Part shown: piece after piece, positions 17,745 through 27,016 of the stretch | How the letters are laid out: each line of letters starts with the position of its first letter | How positions within the stretch are numbered: the first letter of the stretch is position 1 | Assembly (NCBI GenBank): GCA_947387485.1 | Contig: CANDNT010000002.1 | Location: forward strand, 310,001-374,000 | Reading direction: 5' to 3' | DNA: 64,000 nt | From: Aquimarina rhabdastrellae | Lineage (GTDB): Bacteria > Bacteroidota > Bacteroidia > Flavobacteriales > Flavobacteriaceae | Position numbers and translations under genes: made by a program | Notes under the pieces: model-generated | What the model was told of the DNA's origin: nothing | Seen by the model: only the letters and a program-made list of their open reading frames with translations | Database searches by the model: none

Positions 17745-19158
17745 AATTGTTAGAGTAATAGTATTTCTAATAGTATTTATTTTTATCACGAACAATATTG
17801 TATCAAGATTTACTAAACCTAGTATAGATCATACTCTTGCTATAAATTTAGAAACTCTTAAACAGCAAAATTTTGATGTTCTGTTTATGAGTAATTCTTA
17901 TTTATTTACAGCATATGATCCCTTATTGTTGAAAAGTTTAACAGGATTAAATTCTATACATTTAGGAACTTCTGCTCGAAGATTATGTTTTGAGCCATTT
18001 ATATTAAAACAAGCATTGATTACACAAAGACCAAAGTTGGTAGTAATAGATATTTCAAGTACAACAATTGTTAGTCCGGATTCTGATCGATCTTGGTTTT
18101 TTAATAATAAAGCGATTTCTAATTTCAATTTTTCTATTGATAAATATGAAATGTTAGATGGATTAATACCAGATAATCGAAAAGATTTATGGCTACAAAG
18201 CTTTTCATTGACCACGAGAAATTTATATAATTTAACGTCAGAGAAAGAATTAAAATATTATGGAACAAAAAAGAAATCAAGAATTGGAAAAGTCTTTGGT
18301 TATGATGTTAGAGTTAAGCAAAATACTGATAAACTTAAAGATTTTAAGAAAGATTTCTCTAGTTTTTATAAAAAATTACCAGGCAATAAAATTACAAAAT
18401 ACAATGTGATAGACGAAGAAAGCATAATTAAAATTCAAGAATTATTAGATATAGCTGAAGAATATCCAGAAATCCAATTTTTATTTATCAATAATATAAA
18501 GTTAGATGCAAGTACAGAAAATCAAGATTCTATTGAATTGATTAAGGAAAAGGCAAAACCTTATAATAATACTAAAGTTTTGGAATTAAATACAAAGCAA
18601 ATAAAAAGTGAAATTGATTTAAAGTATGAAGATTTTTATGATCCTGGACATGTTAGGCAATCTGGATCAATGAAAGTTACATCATATTTTTCTAATTATT
18701 TAAAAAATCAATATAGTTTTGATAACTTCAAAACTATAAAAAATAATTCTATTACCTTCAAAATGAAAAATAAGAAAAACAAAGGTATAATAGAGGTAAA
18801 GGATGTAAAGTTACTTATTGCAAATAAATATAATACCGATGTTAGGGTTTTAATTGATTCAATACCTGATGCCTATTTAGAGGTTAGTACGGTAATTAGT
18901 GTGTTTCCAAAAGAAGGATATGAACACTTATTGGAAGTTAAGTCTAAAAAAAATAAATGGAAATCTGATAACCTATATAGAAAATTAAAAAACTATATAA
19001 AAACTAAAGATGGATATATAGGAAAATTAAATAGTTGGTCAAAATTAAAGCCTGAACAAATAGATCACATAGAGATGAAATTTTCTGGGCCTGGTGTTTT
19101 AACAGAAACACTTACATTGGATTTAAATAAAATAAATATATTACAACAAGCTCGATAA
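17710..19158 (+). CDS. SGNH/AlgJ-like membrane-anchored protein, likely O-acetyltransferase partner
   Basis: The 482-residue protein has one N-terminal transmembrane helix (about residues 9-28) and a large extracytoplasmic region. FDVLFMSNSYLF resembles block I of SGNH/DltD-type esterases, with the candidate nucleophile in MSNS; DPGHVRQSG resembles block V with the Asp-x-x-His pair. Overlapping the MBOAT gene by 35 bases, it is probably the periplasmic acetyl acceptor/transferase, as AlgJ/AlgX or DltD are to their MBOAT partners. A start at 17695 is also in frame; 17710 (MNKQIL) is chosen because it places the helix near the N-terminus. No close named family was recognised. Confidence 0.7.
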   Translation: MNKQILYIFNFKIVRVIVFLIVFIFITNNIVSRFTKPSIDHTLAINLETLKQQNFDVLFMSNSYLFTAYDPLLLKSLTGLNSIHLGTSARRLCFEPFILKQALITQRPKLVVIDISSTTIVSPDSDRSWFFNNKAISNFNFSIDKYEMLDGLIPDNRKDLWLQSFSLTTRNLYNLTSEKELKYYGTKKKSRIGKVFGYDVRVKQNTDKLKDFKKDFSSFYKKLPGNKITKYNVIDEESIIKIQELLDIAEEYPEIQFLFINNIKLDASTENQDSIELIKEKAKPYNNTKVLELNTKQIKSEIDLKYEDFYDPGHVRQSGSMKVTSYFSNYLKNQYSFDNFKTIKNNSITFKMKNKKNKGIIEVKDVKLLIANKYNTDVRVLIDSIPDAYLEVSTVISVFPKEGYEHLLEVKSKKNKWKSDNLYRKLKNYIKTKDGYIGKLNSWSKLKPEQIDHIEMKFSGPGVLTETLTLDLNKINILQQAR

Positions 19159-19165
19159 AATAATT

Positions 19166-20239
19166 ATGAAAAAAATATACACAATAACGTTTCACCATGT
19201 TTTAAATTATGGAGCTGTATTACAAGCTTATGCTCTAGCTAAGTTTTTAAAAAATAATGATAAAAACGTTTCTATTATTGATTATAGACCTAGTTACTTT
19301 TTATATAAAACATATAGACCCAAAAAGAAGATTTTTACAACATATACCAAAGTTTTAAAAGCTATTAGGTTTTATAAATTTAGAAGGGATTTTTTACCAT
19401 TAACTGATGATATATTTTTTAGCACTAAATCTCTTAAAAAAGCATTTTCAAAAAGTGATGATTTTTTTATTTGTGGAAGTGATCAAGTATGGAATGCTAA
19501 TTTGACAAATGGGAAATTAGATGAAGGTTTTTTTCAAGACTTTTTACCTGAATCTGCGAATAAGATTTCATATGCAGCAAGTATGGGAGAAACACCTTTT
19601 AATAACAAGGAATTTGCTAGAATAGCATCTAATTTAAAATCATATAAGAAAATATTAGTAAGAGAAGATTTTGTTCAAAACGAAATAAAAAGAGTAGATG
19701 ATAATATTTTATCAAACATTGTTGTTGATCCTTCATTATTAATAGATGATTATAGTGAAATAATTGATTATTCATTAGTCCCATCAGAACCGTATATAGT
19801 ATCATATTTAACTGAAGATAGTAAATCAGTTAGAGAGTATATAAATAAGGTCGTAGAAATGACAGGATTACCATTGATAAATCTTGGAGGACATAAAATT
19901 AAAGAAGCGAAGATTAATTATCTTTACGAATCACCGTCTAAATGGTTGGGGGTTTTTGCTAAAGCAAGCTTAGTTTGTACAAATTCATTTCATGGAAATG
20001 CATATTCCTTAATTTTCAAAAGAAATTTTACTGTCTTTACTAGAGAAACAAAAAAAAGACTTAATAGAAGACAGTTAACATTATTAGAAAGGGTAGGGTT
20101 AGAAAGTAGATTTATAAATAAATTAGAAGATTTGAATCATAAACATTTAGAAGAAATAGATTATTCTATTATTAATGAGAAATATCAAGATCTAGTAAAT
20201 CAGTCAAAAAGACTGTTATTAGATGCTCTAGCGGATTAA
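19166..20239 (+). CDS. Polysaccharide pyruvyl transferase family protein
   Basis: The 357-residue soluble protein has the family landmarks FHHVLNYGAVLQAYALAKFL at the N-terminus, FICGSDQVWNANLT near residue 105, and VCTNSFHGNAYSLIF near 272. Members such as WcaK/CsaB add a ketal-linked pyruvate from phosphoenolpyruvate to sugars of surface polymers, giving negative charge. The gene lies seven bases after the SGNH gene and 31 before a polymerase-like gene, within the decoration block of the locus. Some relatives are called 'coenzyme F420 hydrogenase subunit-like'; the pyruvyl transferase reading fits the context better. Confidence 0.88.
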   Translation: MKKIYTITFHHVLNYGAVLQAYALAKFLKNNDKNVSIIDYRPSYFLYKTYRPKKKIFTTYTKVLKAIRFYKFRRDFLPLTDDIFFSTKSLKKAFSKSDDFFICGSDQVWNANLTNGKLDEGFFQDFLPESANKISYAASMGETPFNNKEFARIASNLKSYKKILVREDFVQNEIKRVDDNILSNIVVDPSLLIDDYSEIIDYSLVPSEPYIVSYLTEDSKSVREYINKVVEMTGLPLINLGGHKIKEAKINYLYESPSKWLGVFAKASLVCTNSFHGNAYSLIFKRNFTVFTRETKKRLNRRQLTLLERVGLESRFINKLEDLNHKHLEEIDYSIINEKYQDLVNQSKRLLLDALAD

Positions 20240-20270
20240 TTTACGATTTCATATAATACAAATAAAATTG

Positions 20271-21467
20271 ATGTCCGAATTACAAAAAAAAATATTAAAG
20301 TTTAGTGTACCAATTATCTATATTAGTTTTGCATTTGATTCCTTATTAAAAATTAATTTAGGGATGAAGATTCATCTTGGAATCTTATGTATTCTAGGAT
20401 TAAACTTTATTTATTTTTTTTTTAAAGGATGGAAACAGAAAATAACTATTAATAAAAATGATAAGTGGTTATTCATTTTTACTCTTTATTTAATATTAAG
20501 CATAATCCTTAATAAAGAATCCAATGGTTTTTTATTGATATATTTTTTCATTGCATTAAATATTTACTTTTTTATTAGAAAGAATTTTCATTTAATTGAT
20601 GAGAAAACATTATTTAGATTTCAATATGTTATTATTATTACTGGATTAATTCAGTTTTCTCTATTTCTGTTTTTTGATTATCAATTAAATTTTTTAGGTA
20701 CGGATCATTATGAAAAATTAGGATCTGTACCTAAAAGGCTAAGAGGCTTTTTTGTTGAACCCAATTGGTATGCTATAGCCATTACATTTAATACTTTTTT
20801 TCTGATAAAAAATAATATTGTTGGTTTTATAAAGAAACATCCAATAGTATTCTTTTTAACAGGCATAGTTTTATTATTAAATGGAACATTTGGTACATTA
20901 ATAATATTAATAGCTATTTATGGATATAAATATTTAAAAAGAAACCTTATTATAGGTATAGGTGTTTTTTTGATAGGTTTATTAATTGGAAATATTATTT
21001 TAAATAAGCGCGCAGAATCAAAAAAAGGTAGGAAAGGAATAGAATTATTTAATCATTATTCTAGAGTTGAACCTTTAAAAAGAGTCTATAATTATATGGA
21101 AGAAAGACCTGTATATATAGCCTTATTTGGAGAAGGTTTTGGAACTTGGGGAACAATAGCTGTTAAGCATAGATTGAGTGTTTTAAATTATACCATTAAT
21201 CCAAACTCAAGAGATGGAAGTGAATTACCTGTTTATTTCTTTGAACTTGGTATAATAGGTACTCTGATATTCTTCTTAGATATTTTTCATTTACAAAGAA
21301 TTAATTCAAGAAAGGATTTTTATCTAACAGGAGCTTTATTACTTTTTATTATTTCCTTTTTATTATATCCGATATTTAAATTTTTGATGTATATGATTTA
21401 TTATTTTGTGCTAAGACAAGTAATAATAAATAATAGAAAAGAAAGATTAGTTTTAAACAAGCAATGA
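20271..21467 (+). CDS. O-antigen polymerase/ligase-like membrane protein (Wzy candidate 1)
   Basis: The 398-residue protein has about ten predicted transmembrane helices and a large external loop between the later helices containing GEGFGTWG. This topology is typical of Wzy polymerases and WaaL ligases. FFVEPNWYAIAI in the middle resembles the conserved 'F.EPn..a' motif of the O-antigen ligase family. ATG at 20271 is used rather than the TTG at 20268. The stop overlaps the glycosyltransferase start by four bases. Polymerase versus ligase cannot be decided; two further candidates follow (22514 and the N-terminal part of 23769). Confidence 0.72.
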   Translation: MSELQKKILKFSVPIIYISFAFDSLLKINLGMKIHLGILCILGLNFIYFFFKGWKQKITINKNDKWLFIFTLYLILSIILNKESNGFLLIYFFIALNIYFFIRKNFHLIDEKTLFRFQYVIIITGLIQFSLFLFFDYQLNFLGTDHYEKLGSVPKRLRGFFVEPNWYAIAITFNTFFLIKNNIVGFIKKHPIVFFLTGIVLLLNGTFGTLIILIAIYGYKYLKRNLIIGIGVFLIGLLIGNIILNKRAESKKGRKGIELFNHYSRVEPLKRVYNYMEERPVYIALFGEGFGTWGTIAVKHRLSVLNYTINPNSRDGSELPVYFFELGIIGTLIFFLDIFHLQRINSRKDFYLTGALLLFIISFLLYPIFKFLMYMIYYFVLRQVIINNRKERLVLNKQ

Positions 21468-22501
21468 AAAATAAGGCAATAATTTTTTTGGTGAATCATA
21501 TGGGAGTTGGAGGCTGTCAAAAGGTTCTTTTTGATTTAATAGAAGGTTTAAATGATTCTTCTGAAGAATTTGAATTATATTTAGTTTCTAGATCAGGAGT
21601 TTATAGTGAAAAGCTGATTAAAAGAGAAATTAAATTTATTGATAGGTCAGGCTTAAAGGGTATAAAGATGATTAAATTGATAAATGATATATCCAAAAAG
21701 CATGAAAAAATAATACTACATACAAATAATAGAATTGATATTTTATATAAATTTTTTTTAAGCAAGAATAGTTTTCATATACATACTTTTCATAGCACAT
21801 TTTTAAATAAAAACTATTTTTATTATTTATTAAAACCTCAAAAATCTATAAGTATATCTAATAGTGTTAAGCGCTATTTAGAAAAATATAGAATTAATAG
21901 CAATTTAATTTACAATGGTATTAATATAAGAGAAAGTGTTTATGATTGTGATGAAGGATTGAAAAACAAAATATTATACGTAGGTAGATTAAGTAAAGAA
22001 AAAGGAGTAGATCTTTTTATTAAAGCTTTGAATTATAGAAAAGATGCAAAGAATAAATTAGTAGTGGATTTTTATGGAGAAGGAAATCTTTTTTTAGAAA
22101 GAGACATTAGAGAAACTAAACAAAAGAATAATATTTTGAATTTTTATGGCTTTCATGAAAACCCTTGGCATAATGTTAAAGATTATGATATGATTGTAAT
22201 TCCTTCTTTATATGAAGGTTTTTGTTTAGTTGCTGTTGAAGCTGCATCAATGGGAATTCCTATTATTTGTAATGATATACCAACATTGAGAGAAGTAGTT
22301 CCTTTTTTACCAGAAGAATGTTTTTTTAATGTGCATGAATATGGATCAATTTTAAATTCGATAAATTATGTTATAGATAACAAAATAAATATTTGCGAAA
22401 TTTTAAGCGATGAAAAAGAGAAAATTAGATGTAAATTTTCAAAACAAGCTATGGTTTTGAACTATAAACACTTATATAAAGAATCTTTCAAATTAATATA
22501 A
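21464..22501 (+). CDS. Glycosyltransferase family 4 protein
   Basis: The 345-residue GT-B protein has N-terminal NHMGVGGCQKVLFDLIEGL, the inter-domain YVGRLSKEKGVDLFIKAL, and the C-terminal donor-binding PSLYEGFCLVAVEAASMGIP with the EX7E-type glutamates typical of GT4. It transfers a sugar from a nucleotide donor to the growing lipid-linked repeat unit at the cytoplasmic face. ATGA overlap with the preceding gene indicates tight coupling. It is the only stand-alone classical glycosyltransferase in the polysaccharide locus. Donor and acceptor are unknown. Confidence 0.92.
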   Translation: MKNKAIIFLVNHMGVGGCQKVLFDLIEGLNDSSEEFELYLVSRSGVYSEKLIKREIKFIDRSGLKGIKMIKLINDISKKHEKIILHTNNRIDILYKFFLSKNSFHIHTFHSTFLNKNYFYYLLKPQKSISISNSVKRYLEKYRINSNLIYNGINIRESVYDCDEGLKNKILYVGRLSKEKGVDLFIKALNYRKDAKNKLVVDFYGEGNLFLERDIRETKQKNNILNFYGFHENPWHNVKDYDMIVIPSLYEGFCLVAVEAASMGIPIICNDIPTLREVVPFLPEECFFNVHEYGSILNSINYVIDNKINICEILSDEKEKIRCKFSKQAMVLNYKHLYKESFKLI

Positions 22502-22513
22502 TTTATTTAACAA

Positions 22514-23785
22514 TTGTATATTTTATCTAAAAAAAATGAAATTCTTAGTGTAATTATTTTTTTATTACCTATTTCAATAAGTATATCCCCATTTATAAAT
22601 ACAGTAGTAATTATTTTAGGTGTTCTATTTTCTATTTTATGTATTATTAAGAATAAAGCTAGAATAAATATTAAAAGGTATACTTTTATAAAGTATATAG
22701 TTGTTTTTTATATTCTTTATTTGATAATTCATATTATTGGAATAATATATTCGTTAAATTTAAAGGAAGCGTTTTCTTTAATTAGAATAAGATTACCAAT
22801 ATTATTAATACCTATAATTTTTATTTCATTATATAAAAAAATAGATTATAATAAAGTATTTAAATATTTTATGTATTCTATTTTAATTATATGTATATTA
22901 ACTAATGTTAGATCTATTTACTCTATTATTTCTCATAATGAACCTTTGAGTTTTTTTTATACTAAGAATATAAGGTTTATATATAAAGAGTTTATGCCTT
23001 ATGGAATACACCCTCCTTATTTTGGTATTCTTTTAAACCTCGCAATGTTAAATTGTTATTATGAACTCTTAAGTAAAAAGAGTTTTAAATATGTTATTTT
23101 TTCTATGATATTAATTATAAATTTAATATTACTAGCGAGTCAAATGACTTTTATAACATTTATAGTCATATTAGCATTAGTTTTTTTATATTGGATTTAT
23201 CTTCGAATAAATAGGAAAGTATTTCTATTAATAACTATTTTGACTCTTTCGCTAGGAACATATATTTTGACTAATGGAGAACAATTTACAGAATATTACA
23301 TTAGTGAACTAAAAATAGAAAATAGTAATAATATATTAAAAAGAATAAACCATCTTTATAAGAAAAAGGATTTAACAAGAATAAGAAATTGGGAGAGTGG
23401 TTTTTTTGCTATTAAAGAAAACCCAATATTTGGCGCTGGTACAGGTGATGCTATAGATCAAATGTTGAAATTTAGACATAAAAAATCTTGGATATACTTA
23501 GAAAAGTTAAATGCACACAATCAATACCTTGAAGAGTTTGTTAGGTTTGGAATGATTGGAGGAATTTCATTTATATTAATATTTTTAATAATTGGAATAA
23601 TGCTTTTAAGAAAAAAAATGTTATTCAATTTTGGAATCCTTATTATTATACTGCTTTCAATGATGACGGAATCAATATTAGATAGGCAAATTGGAGTTTT
23701 TATCGCTACATTTTTTATTTCTTTTTCGATTTTTAGTTATTTAAAAAAAATACAAATTGAAGAAAACAATGCCTTCTACCTTTGA
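22514..23785 (+). CDS. O-antigen ligase/polymerase family membrane protein (Wzy/WaaL candidate 2)
   Basis: The 423-residue polytopic protein has about 11 predicted helices and a long external loop before the last helices, containing RIRNWESGFFAIKENPIFG and NAHNQYLEEFVRFGMIG. The latter is the characteristic H-N-x-Y/F motif of the O-antigen ligase (Wzy_C) domain. The start is TTG at 22514; no in-frame ATG lies near the N-terminus, and an ATG at 22536 is in another frame and stops at once. It overlaps the next gene by 17 bases. The motif favours ligase or polymerase of a lipid-linked glycan. Confidence 0.82.
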   Translation: MYILSKKNEILSVIIFLLPISISISPFINTVVIILGVLFSILCIIKNKARINIKRYTFIKYIVVFYILYLIIHIIGIIYSLNLKEAFSLIRIRLPILLIPIIFISLYKKIDYNKVFKYFMYSILIICILTNVRSIYSIISHNEPLSFFYTKNIRFIYKEFMPYGIHPPYFGILLNLAMLNCYYELLSKKSFKYVIFSMILIINLILLASQMTFITFIVILALVFLYWIYLRINRKVFLLITILTLSLGTYILTNGEQFTEYYISELKIENSNNILKRINHLYKKKDLTRIRNWESGFFAIKENPIFGAGTGDAIDQMLKFRHKKSWIYLEKLNAHNQYLEEFVRFGMIGGISFILIFLIIGIMLLRKKMLFNFGILIIILLSMMTESILDRQIGVFIATFFISFSIFSYLKKIQIEENNAFYL

Positions 23786-25631
23786 TCTATTCTTTAAGAA
23801 AAAAAATAAAATACAGAGTAATATTGTAATATATTATCTGGTATTACAATTTTTATTAGATTTTATAGAAAAAATAAATTATAGATACGATTTTGGGTGG
23901 TTGAAATTTCATAGAATTTTAAAGATCTTCTTTTTGAGTATAGTTTTTTATTATGTTTTTACTAATATCAGAAAGCTTAATAAGAAAATCCTATTTTTTT
24001 TTATAAGTTATATCTTAATATTTATACTTGCTTATCATTTTTCTTTACAAAGAATAGAATATTTATTACAATATATATATTTCTTTTCTCTAATATTATA
24101 TTTTGATATAGTTGATTTTGATAGAGTGATTTTTGTTAAAATTGTAAAAAAAATTGTTTATTTAAATTTTATATTTATTGTTTTAGGAGTTTTATTCGAT
24201 ATAACTTTGTTCAAAACATATTATGGAAGGTTTGGATATAATGGTATCATGTTAACTCAAATGCAATCTACTATTTTTTATATTTCTTCTATTGCTATAG
24301 CTCTATTGGATAAAAATAAGTTGTTTTTTTTTATAGCACTTTTAAGCAGCTTTTTTATAGGAACTAAAGCGTTAGTTTTAGCTATTCCTATCTTACTTTT
24401 TTTGAATTTTAAAAATAGAATATCAATTAAAATGGTAATTGTTTTGATGACAATTGCTATAATAGCATTTCTTAATATTTTAATTTCTCCAACTTTTAAA
24501 GAAATAATAAATAATAAAGGGATTTTAACAGCAATATTTTCTTATAGAAATGAAATGTTGTTAGACGTTATTTATAAAATAAAAGATGATATAAACTTAT
24601 TAAATGTTTTATTTGGTCAATATGATTTATCAATAATGAGAACTGAATTCGATTTTATAGATGTATTTCTATTTTTTGGTATTTCTGGAGTTATTTTGAC
24701 GATTTTTATGTTAAAATATTTATATGATAGGTATTGTAAACATAAATTAAATAATGCTTTTTTCATTGTAGTTTTATTAATTGCAAGTTTCAGTGGTAAT
24801 ACAATTGTGTATCCGTTTAATTCTTTTATTTTTTTAATATGTTTGAATACAATTTTTATGTTTAGAAATAGAGATAATATTATAATGAGGAATGAAAGAA
24901 TAAAAATGCTTAATACTGTAGTAGATAACCTTACTATGGAAGAGACTTTAGAAAAGATAGTTACAGCAATTAAGAATAATAAACAGATTCATCATGTTGT
25001 CGTTAATGCTGGGAAAATAGTATCTATGCAATCAGACTTAAGACTTAGAGAAAGCGTTAACAAAAGTGATATGATTAATGCTGATGGTCAAGCAGTAGTT
25101 TGGGCATCAAATATTCTTAATAAGCCATTAAAAGAAAGAGTTGCAGGAATAGATTTAATGATGAAATTAGTGGAGAAAGCATTTGTTAATAAATATAAAA
25201 TTTATTTTTTAGGAGCTAAAGAAACCGTTGTAAAAAAGGTTGTAGAAAAATATCGGAATGAATTTTCAAATGAGATCATAGCTGGTTATAGAAATGGTTA
25301 TTTTGATAAGAAAGATGAAAGTGAAATAGCTAAGGAGATTTCTGAAAGTAAGGCTAATATTTTATTTGTCGCAATAAGTTCTCCTATGAAAGAAAATTTT
25401 TTGTATGAAAATAAAGAATTATTAAAAGGTGTTAACTTCATTATGGGAGTTGGAGGTAGTTTTGATGTTGTTGCAGAAGAAGTAAAAAGAGCTCCAATTT
25501 GGATGCAAAAAAATGGCTTGGAATGGTTTTACAGATTGATACAAGAACCAAAGAGAATGTGGAAGAGATATTTATTGGGTAACCTTAAGTTTATTTTATT
25601 AGTCTTTAAAGAAAAATTTTTTGGTAAATGA
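23769..25631 (+). CDS. Fusion: polytopic membrane domain plus WecG/TagA/CpsF glycosyltransferase (GT26)
   Basis: This is a single open frame of 620 residues. Residues about 1-365 form a polytopic membrane domain with about ten helices, resembling an O-antigen polymerase. From about residue 380 a complete WecG/TagA/CpsF domain follows, with VVNAGKIVSMQSD, MINADGQAVVWAS, RVAGIDLMM, YFLGAKE and GVGGSFDVVA. That family transfers ManNAc or ManNAcA to lipid-linked GlcNAc, which suits the upstream wecB-wecC pair. WecG/TagA proteins are normally separate and about 240 residues long. An internal ATG at 24885 could make a stand-alone transferase. ATG at 23769 is preferred to TTG 23757. The stop overlaps ugd by four bases. 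Confidence 0.85.
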   Translation: MPSTFDLFFKKKNKIQSNIVIYYLVLQFLLDFIEKINYRYDFGWLKFHRILKIFFLSIVFYYVFTNIRKLNKKILFFFISYILIFILAYHFSLQRIEYLLQYIYFFSLILYFDIVDFDRVIFVKIVKKIVYLNFIFIVLGVLFDITLFKTYYGRFGYNGIMLTQMQSTIFYISSIAIALLDKNKLFFFIALLSSFFIGTKALVLAIPILLFLNFKNRISIKMVIVLMTIAIIAFLNILISPTFKEIINNKGILTAIFSYRNEMLLDVIYKIKDDINLLNVLFGQYDLSIMRTEFDFIDVFLFFGISGVILTIFMLKYLYDRYCKHKLNNAFFIVVLLIASFSGNTIVYPFNSFIFLICLNTIFMFRNRDNIIMRNERIKMLNTVVDNLTMEETLEKIVTAIKNNKQIHHVVVNAGKIVSMQSDLRLRESVNKSDMINADGQAVVWASNILNKPLKERVAGIDLMMKLVEKAFVNKYKIYFLGAKETVVKKVVEKYRNEFSNEIIAGYRNGYFDKKDESEIAKEISESKANILFVAISSPMKENFLYENKELLKGVNFIMGVGGSFDVVAEEVKRAPIWMQKNGLEWFYRLIQEPKRMWKRYLLGNLKFILLVFKEKFFGK

Positions 25632-26926
25632 AAATATCAGTTATAGGAACTGGTTATGTAGGACTTGTAACAGGAACCTGTCTTGCTGAAACTGGAAATG
25701 AGGTAGTGTGTGTTGATATTAATGAAGATAAAGTTGCGAAAATGCAGAACGGTGAGGTGCCAATTTATGAACCACATCTGGATGTATTATTTGAGCGTAA
25801 TATAAATGCAAAACGACTTACTTTTACAACTTCTTTAAAAGAAGGACTTGATCATGGAGATATAATATTTTTAGCACTTCCAACACCTGAAGATGAAGAT
25901 GGATCAGCAGATCTAAGATATATTTTAGGTGTAGCTGAACAAATAGGTAAAGAAATTAAAGAGTATAAAGTAATTGTCGATAAAAGTACTGTGCCTGTAG
26001 GTACAGCCGATCAAGTAAAAAAAGTTATATCAAATAACGCTCCTTGCGAATTTGACGTAGTTTCAAATCCAGAATTTTTAAGGGAAGGCTTTGCTGTTGA
26101 TGATTTTTTAAAACCTGAACGTATTATTATTGGATCTAGTTCAGATAGAGCTACAGAGATAATGCAAAAACTTTACAGGCCATTTGTTAGATCAGGCAAT
26201 CCTATTATAATAATGGATGAACGCTCTGCAGAACTAACCAAATATGCTGCAAATGCATTTTTAGCAACTAAGATTACGTTTATGAACGAAATTGCTAATT
26301 TTTGTGAAAAAGTAGGTGCAGATGTAGATAAAGTTCGTATTGGTATGGGGACTGATTCTAGGATTGGTAAACGCTTTTTATTCCCAGGTATAGGTTATGG
26401 TGGATCTTGTTTTCCTAAAGATGTAAAAGCTTTGTATAAATCAGGAAAGGAAAATGAATATGATTTTCAAATTTTAGATGCTGTAGAAAATGTAAATAAG
26501 AGTCAAAAAACTATTCTGTTTCCTAAGATATCATCATATTTTAATAATAATTTAAAAGAAAAGAAAATCGGTATTTGGGGATTAGCTTTTAAGCCTGAAA
26601 CAGATGATATTCGAGAAGCTCCAGCATTGTATTTAATAGAAAAACTATTAGAAAAAGAGGTTAATATAATAGCTTTTGATCCAGAAGCCGTAGAGAATGT
26701 TAAAAATAAACTTGGCAACAGGATTGAATATTCAACTTCAATGTATGAAGCAGTAAAAGGTGTTGACGCTTTAGTAATCTGTACAGAATGGAGTATTTTT
26801 AGAACTCCTGATTTTGCAAGATTAAAGAAAAAAATGAAAGGACATGTGATTTTTGATGGACGTAATTTATATGATGTGGAAGATTTAAGAAAAGAAAATA
26901 TTGTATATTTTTCAATTGGTCGATAA
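25628..26926 (+). CDS. ugd: UDP-glucose 6-dehydrogenase
   Basis: The 432-residue nucleotide-sugar dehydrogenase has IGTGYVGLVTGTCLAE, STVPVGTADQV, NPEFLREGFAVDDF and catalytic-Cys motif GYGGSCFPKDVKAL, all diagnostic of Ugd. It oxidises UDP-glucose to UDP-glucuronate with two NAD+. It is the third dehydrogenase type in the locus, after the TviB-like and WecC-like enzymes. ATGA overlap links it to the fusion gene upstream. The UDP-glucuronate decarboxylase that follows would turn its product into UDP-xylose. Confidence 0.95.
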   Translation: MKISVIGTGYVGLVTGTCLAETGNEVVCVDINEDKVAKMQNGEVPIYEPHLDVLFERNINAKRLTFTTSLKEGLDHGDIIFLALPTPEDEDGSADLRYILGVAEQIGKEIKEYKVIVDKSTVPVGTADQVKKVISNNAPCEFDVVSNPEFLREGFAVDDFLKPERIIIGSSSDRATEIMQKLYRPFVRSGNPIIIMDERSAELTKYAANAFLATKITFMNEIANFCEKVGADVDKVRIGMGTDSRIGKRFLFPGIGYGGSCFPKDVKALYKSGKENEYDFQILDAVENVNKSQKTILFPKISSYFNNNLKEKKIGIWGLAFKPETDDIREAPALYLIEKLLEKEVNIIAFDPEAVENVKNKLGNRIEYSTSMYEAVKGVDALVICTEWSIFRTPDFARLKKKMKGHVIFDGRNLYDVEDLRKENIVYFSIGR

Positions 26927-27016
26927 AGTGATTTTTTAAGACAAAAAGAGACGATATTAAAATATCACATAGTGTCTATTATTTTTTACTTAGTTTTGTG
27001 GTATAATTTGAATGTA

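Noticed and set aside
17898..18215. 105-codon minus-strand frame inside the SGNH-like gene
   Set aside because: Antisense to a convincing gene, with no motif or promoter.
26994..27016. TATAATTTG just before uxs as a -7 promoter
   Set aside because: The spacing inside the element is one base too long for TAnnTTTG and no -33 TTG is in place; not listed as a feature.
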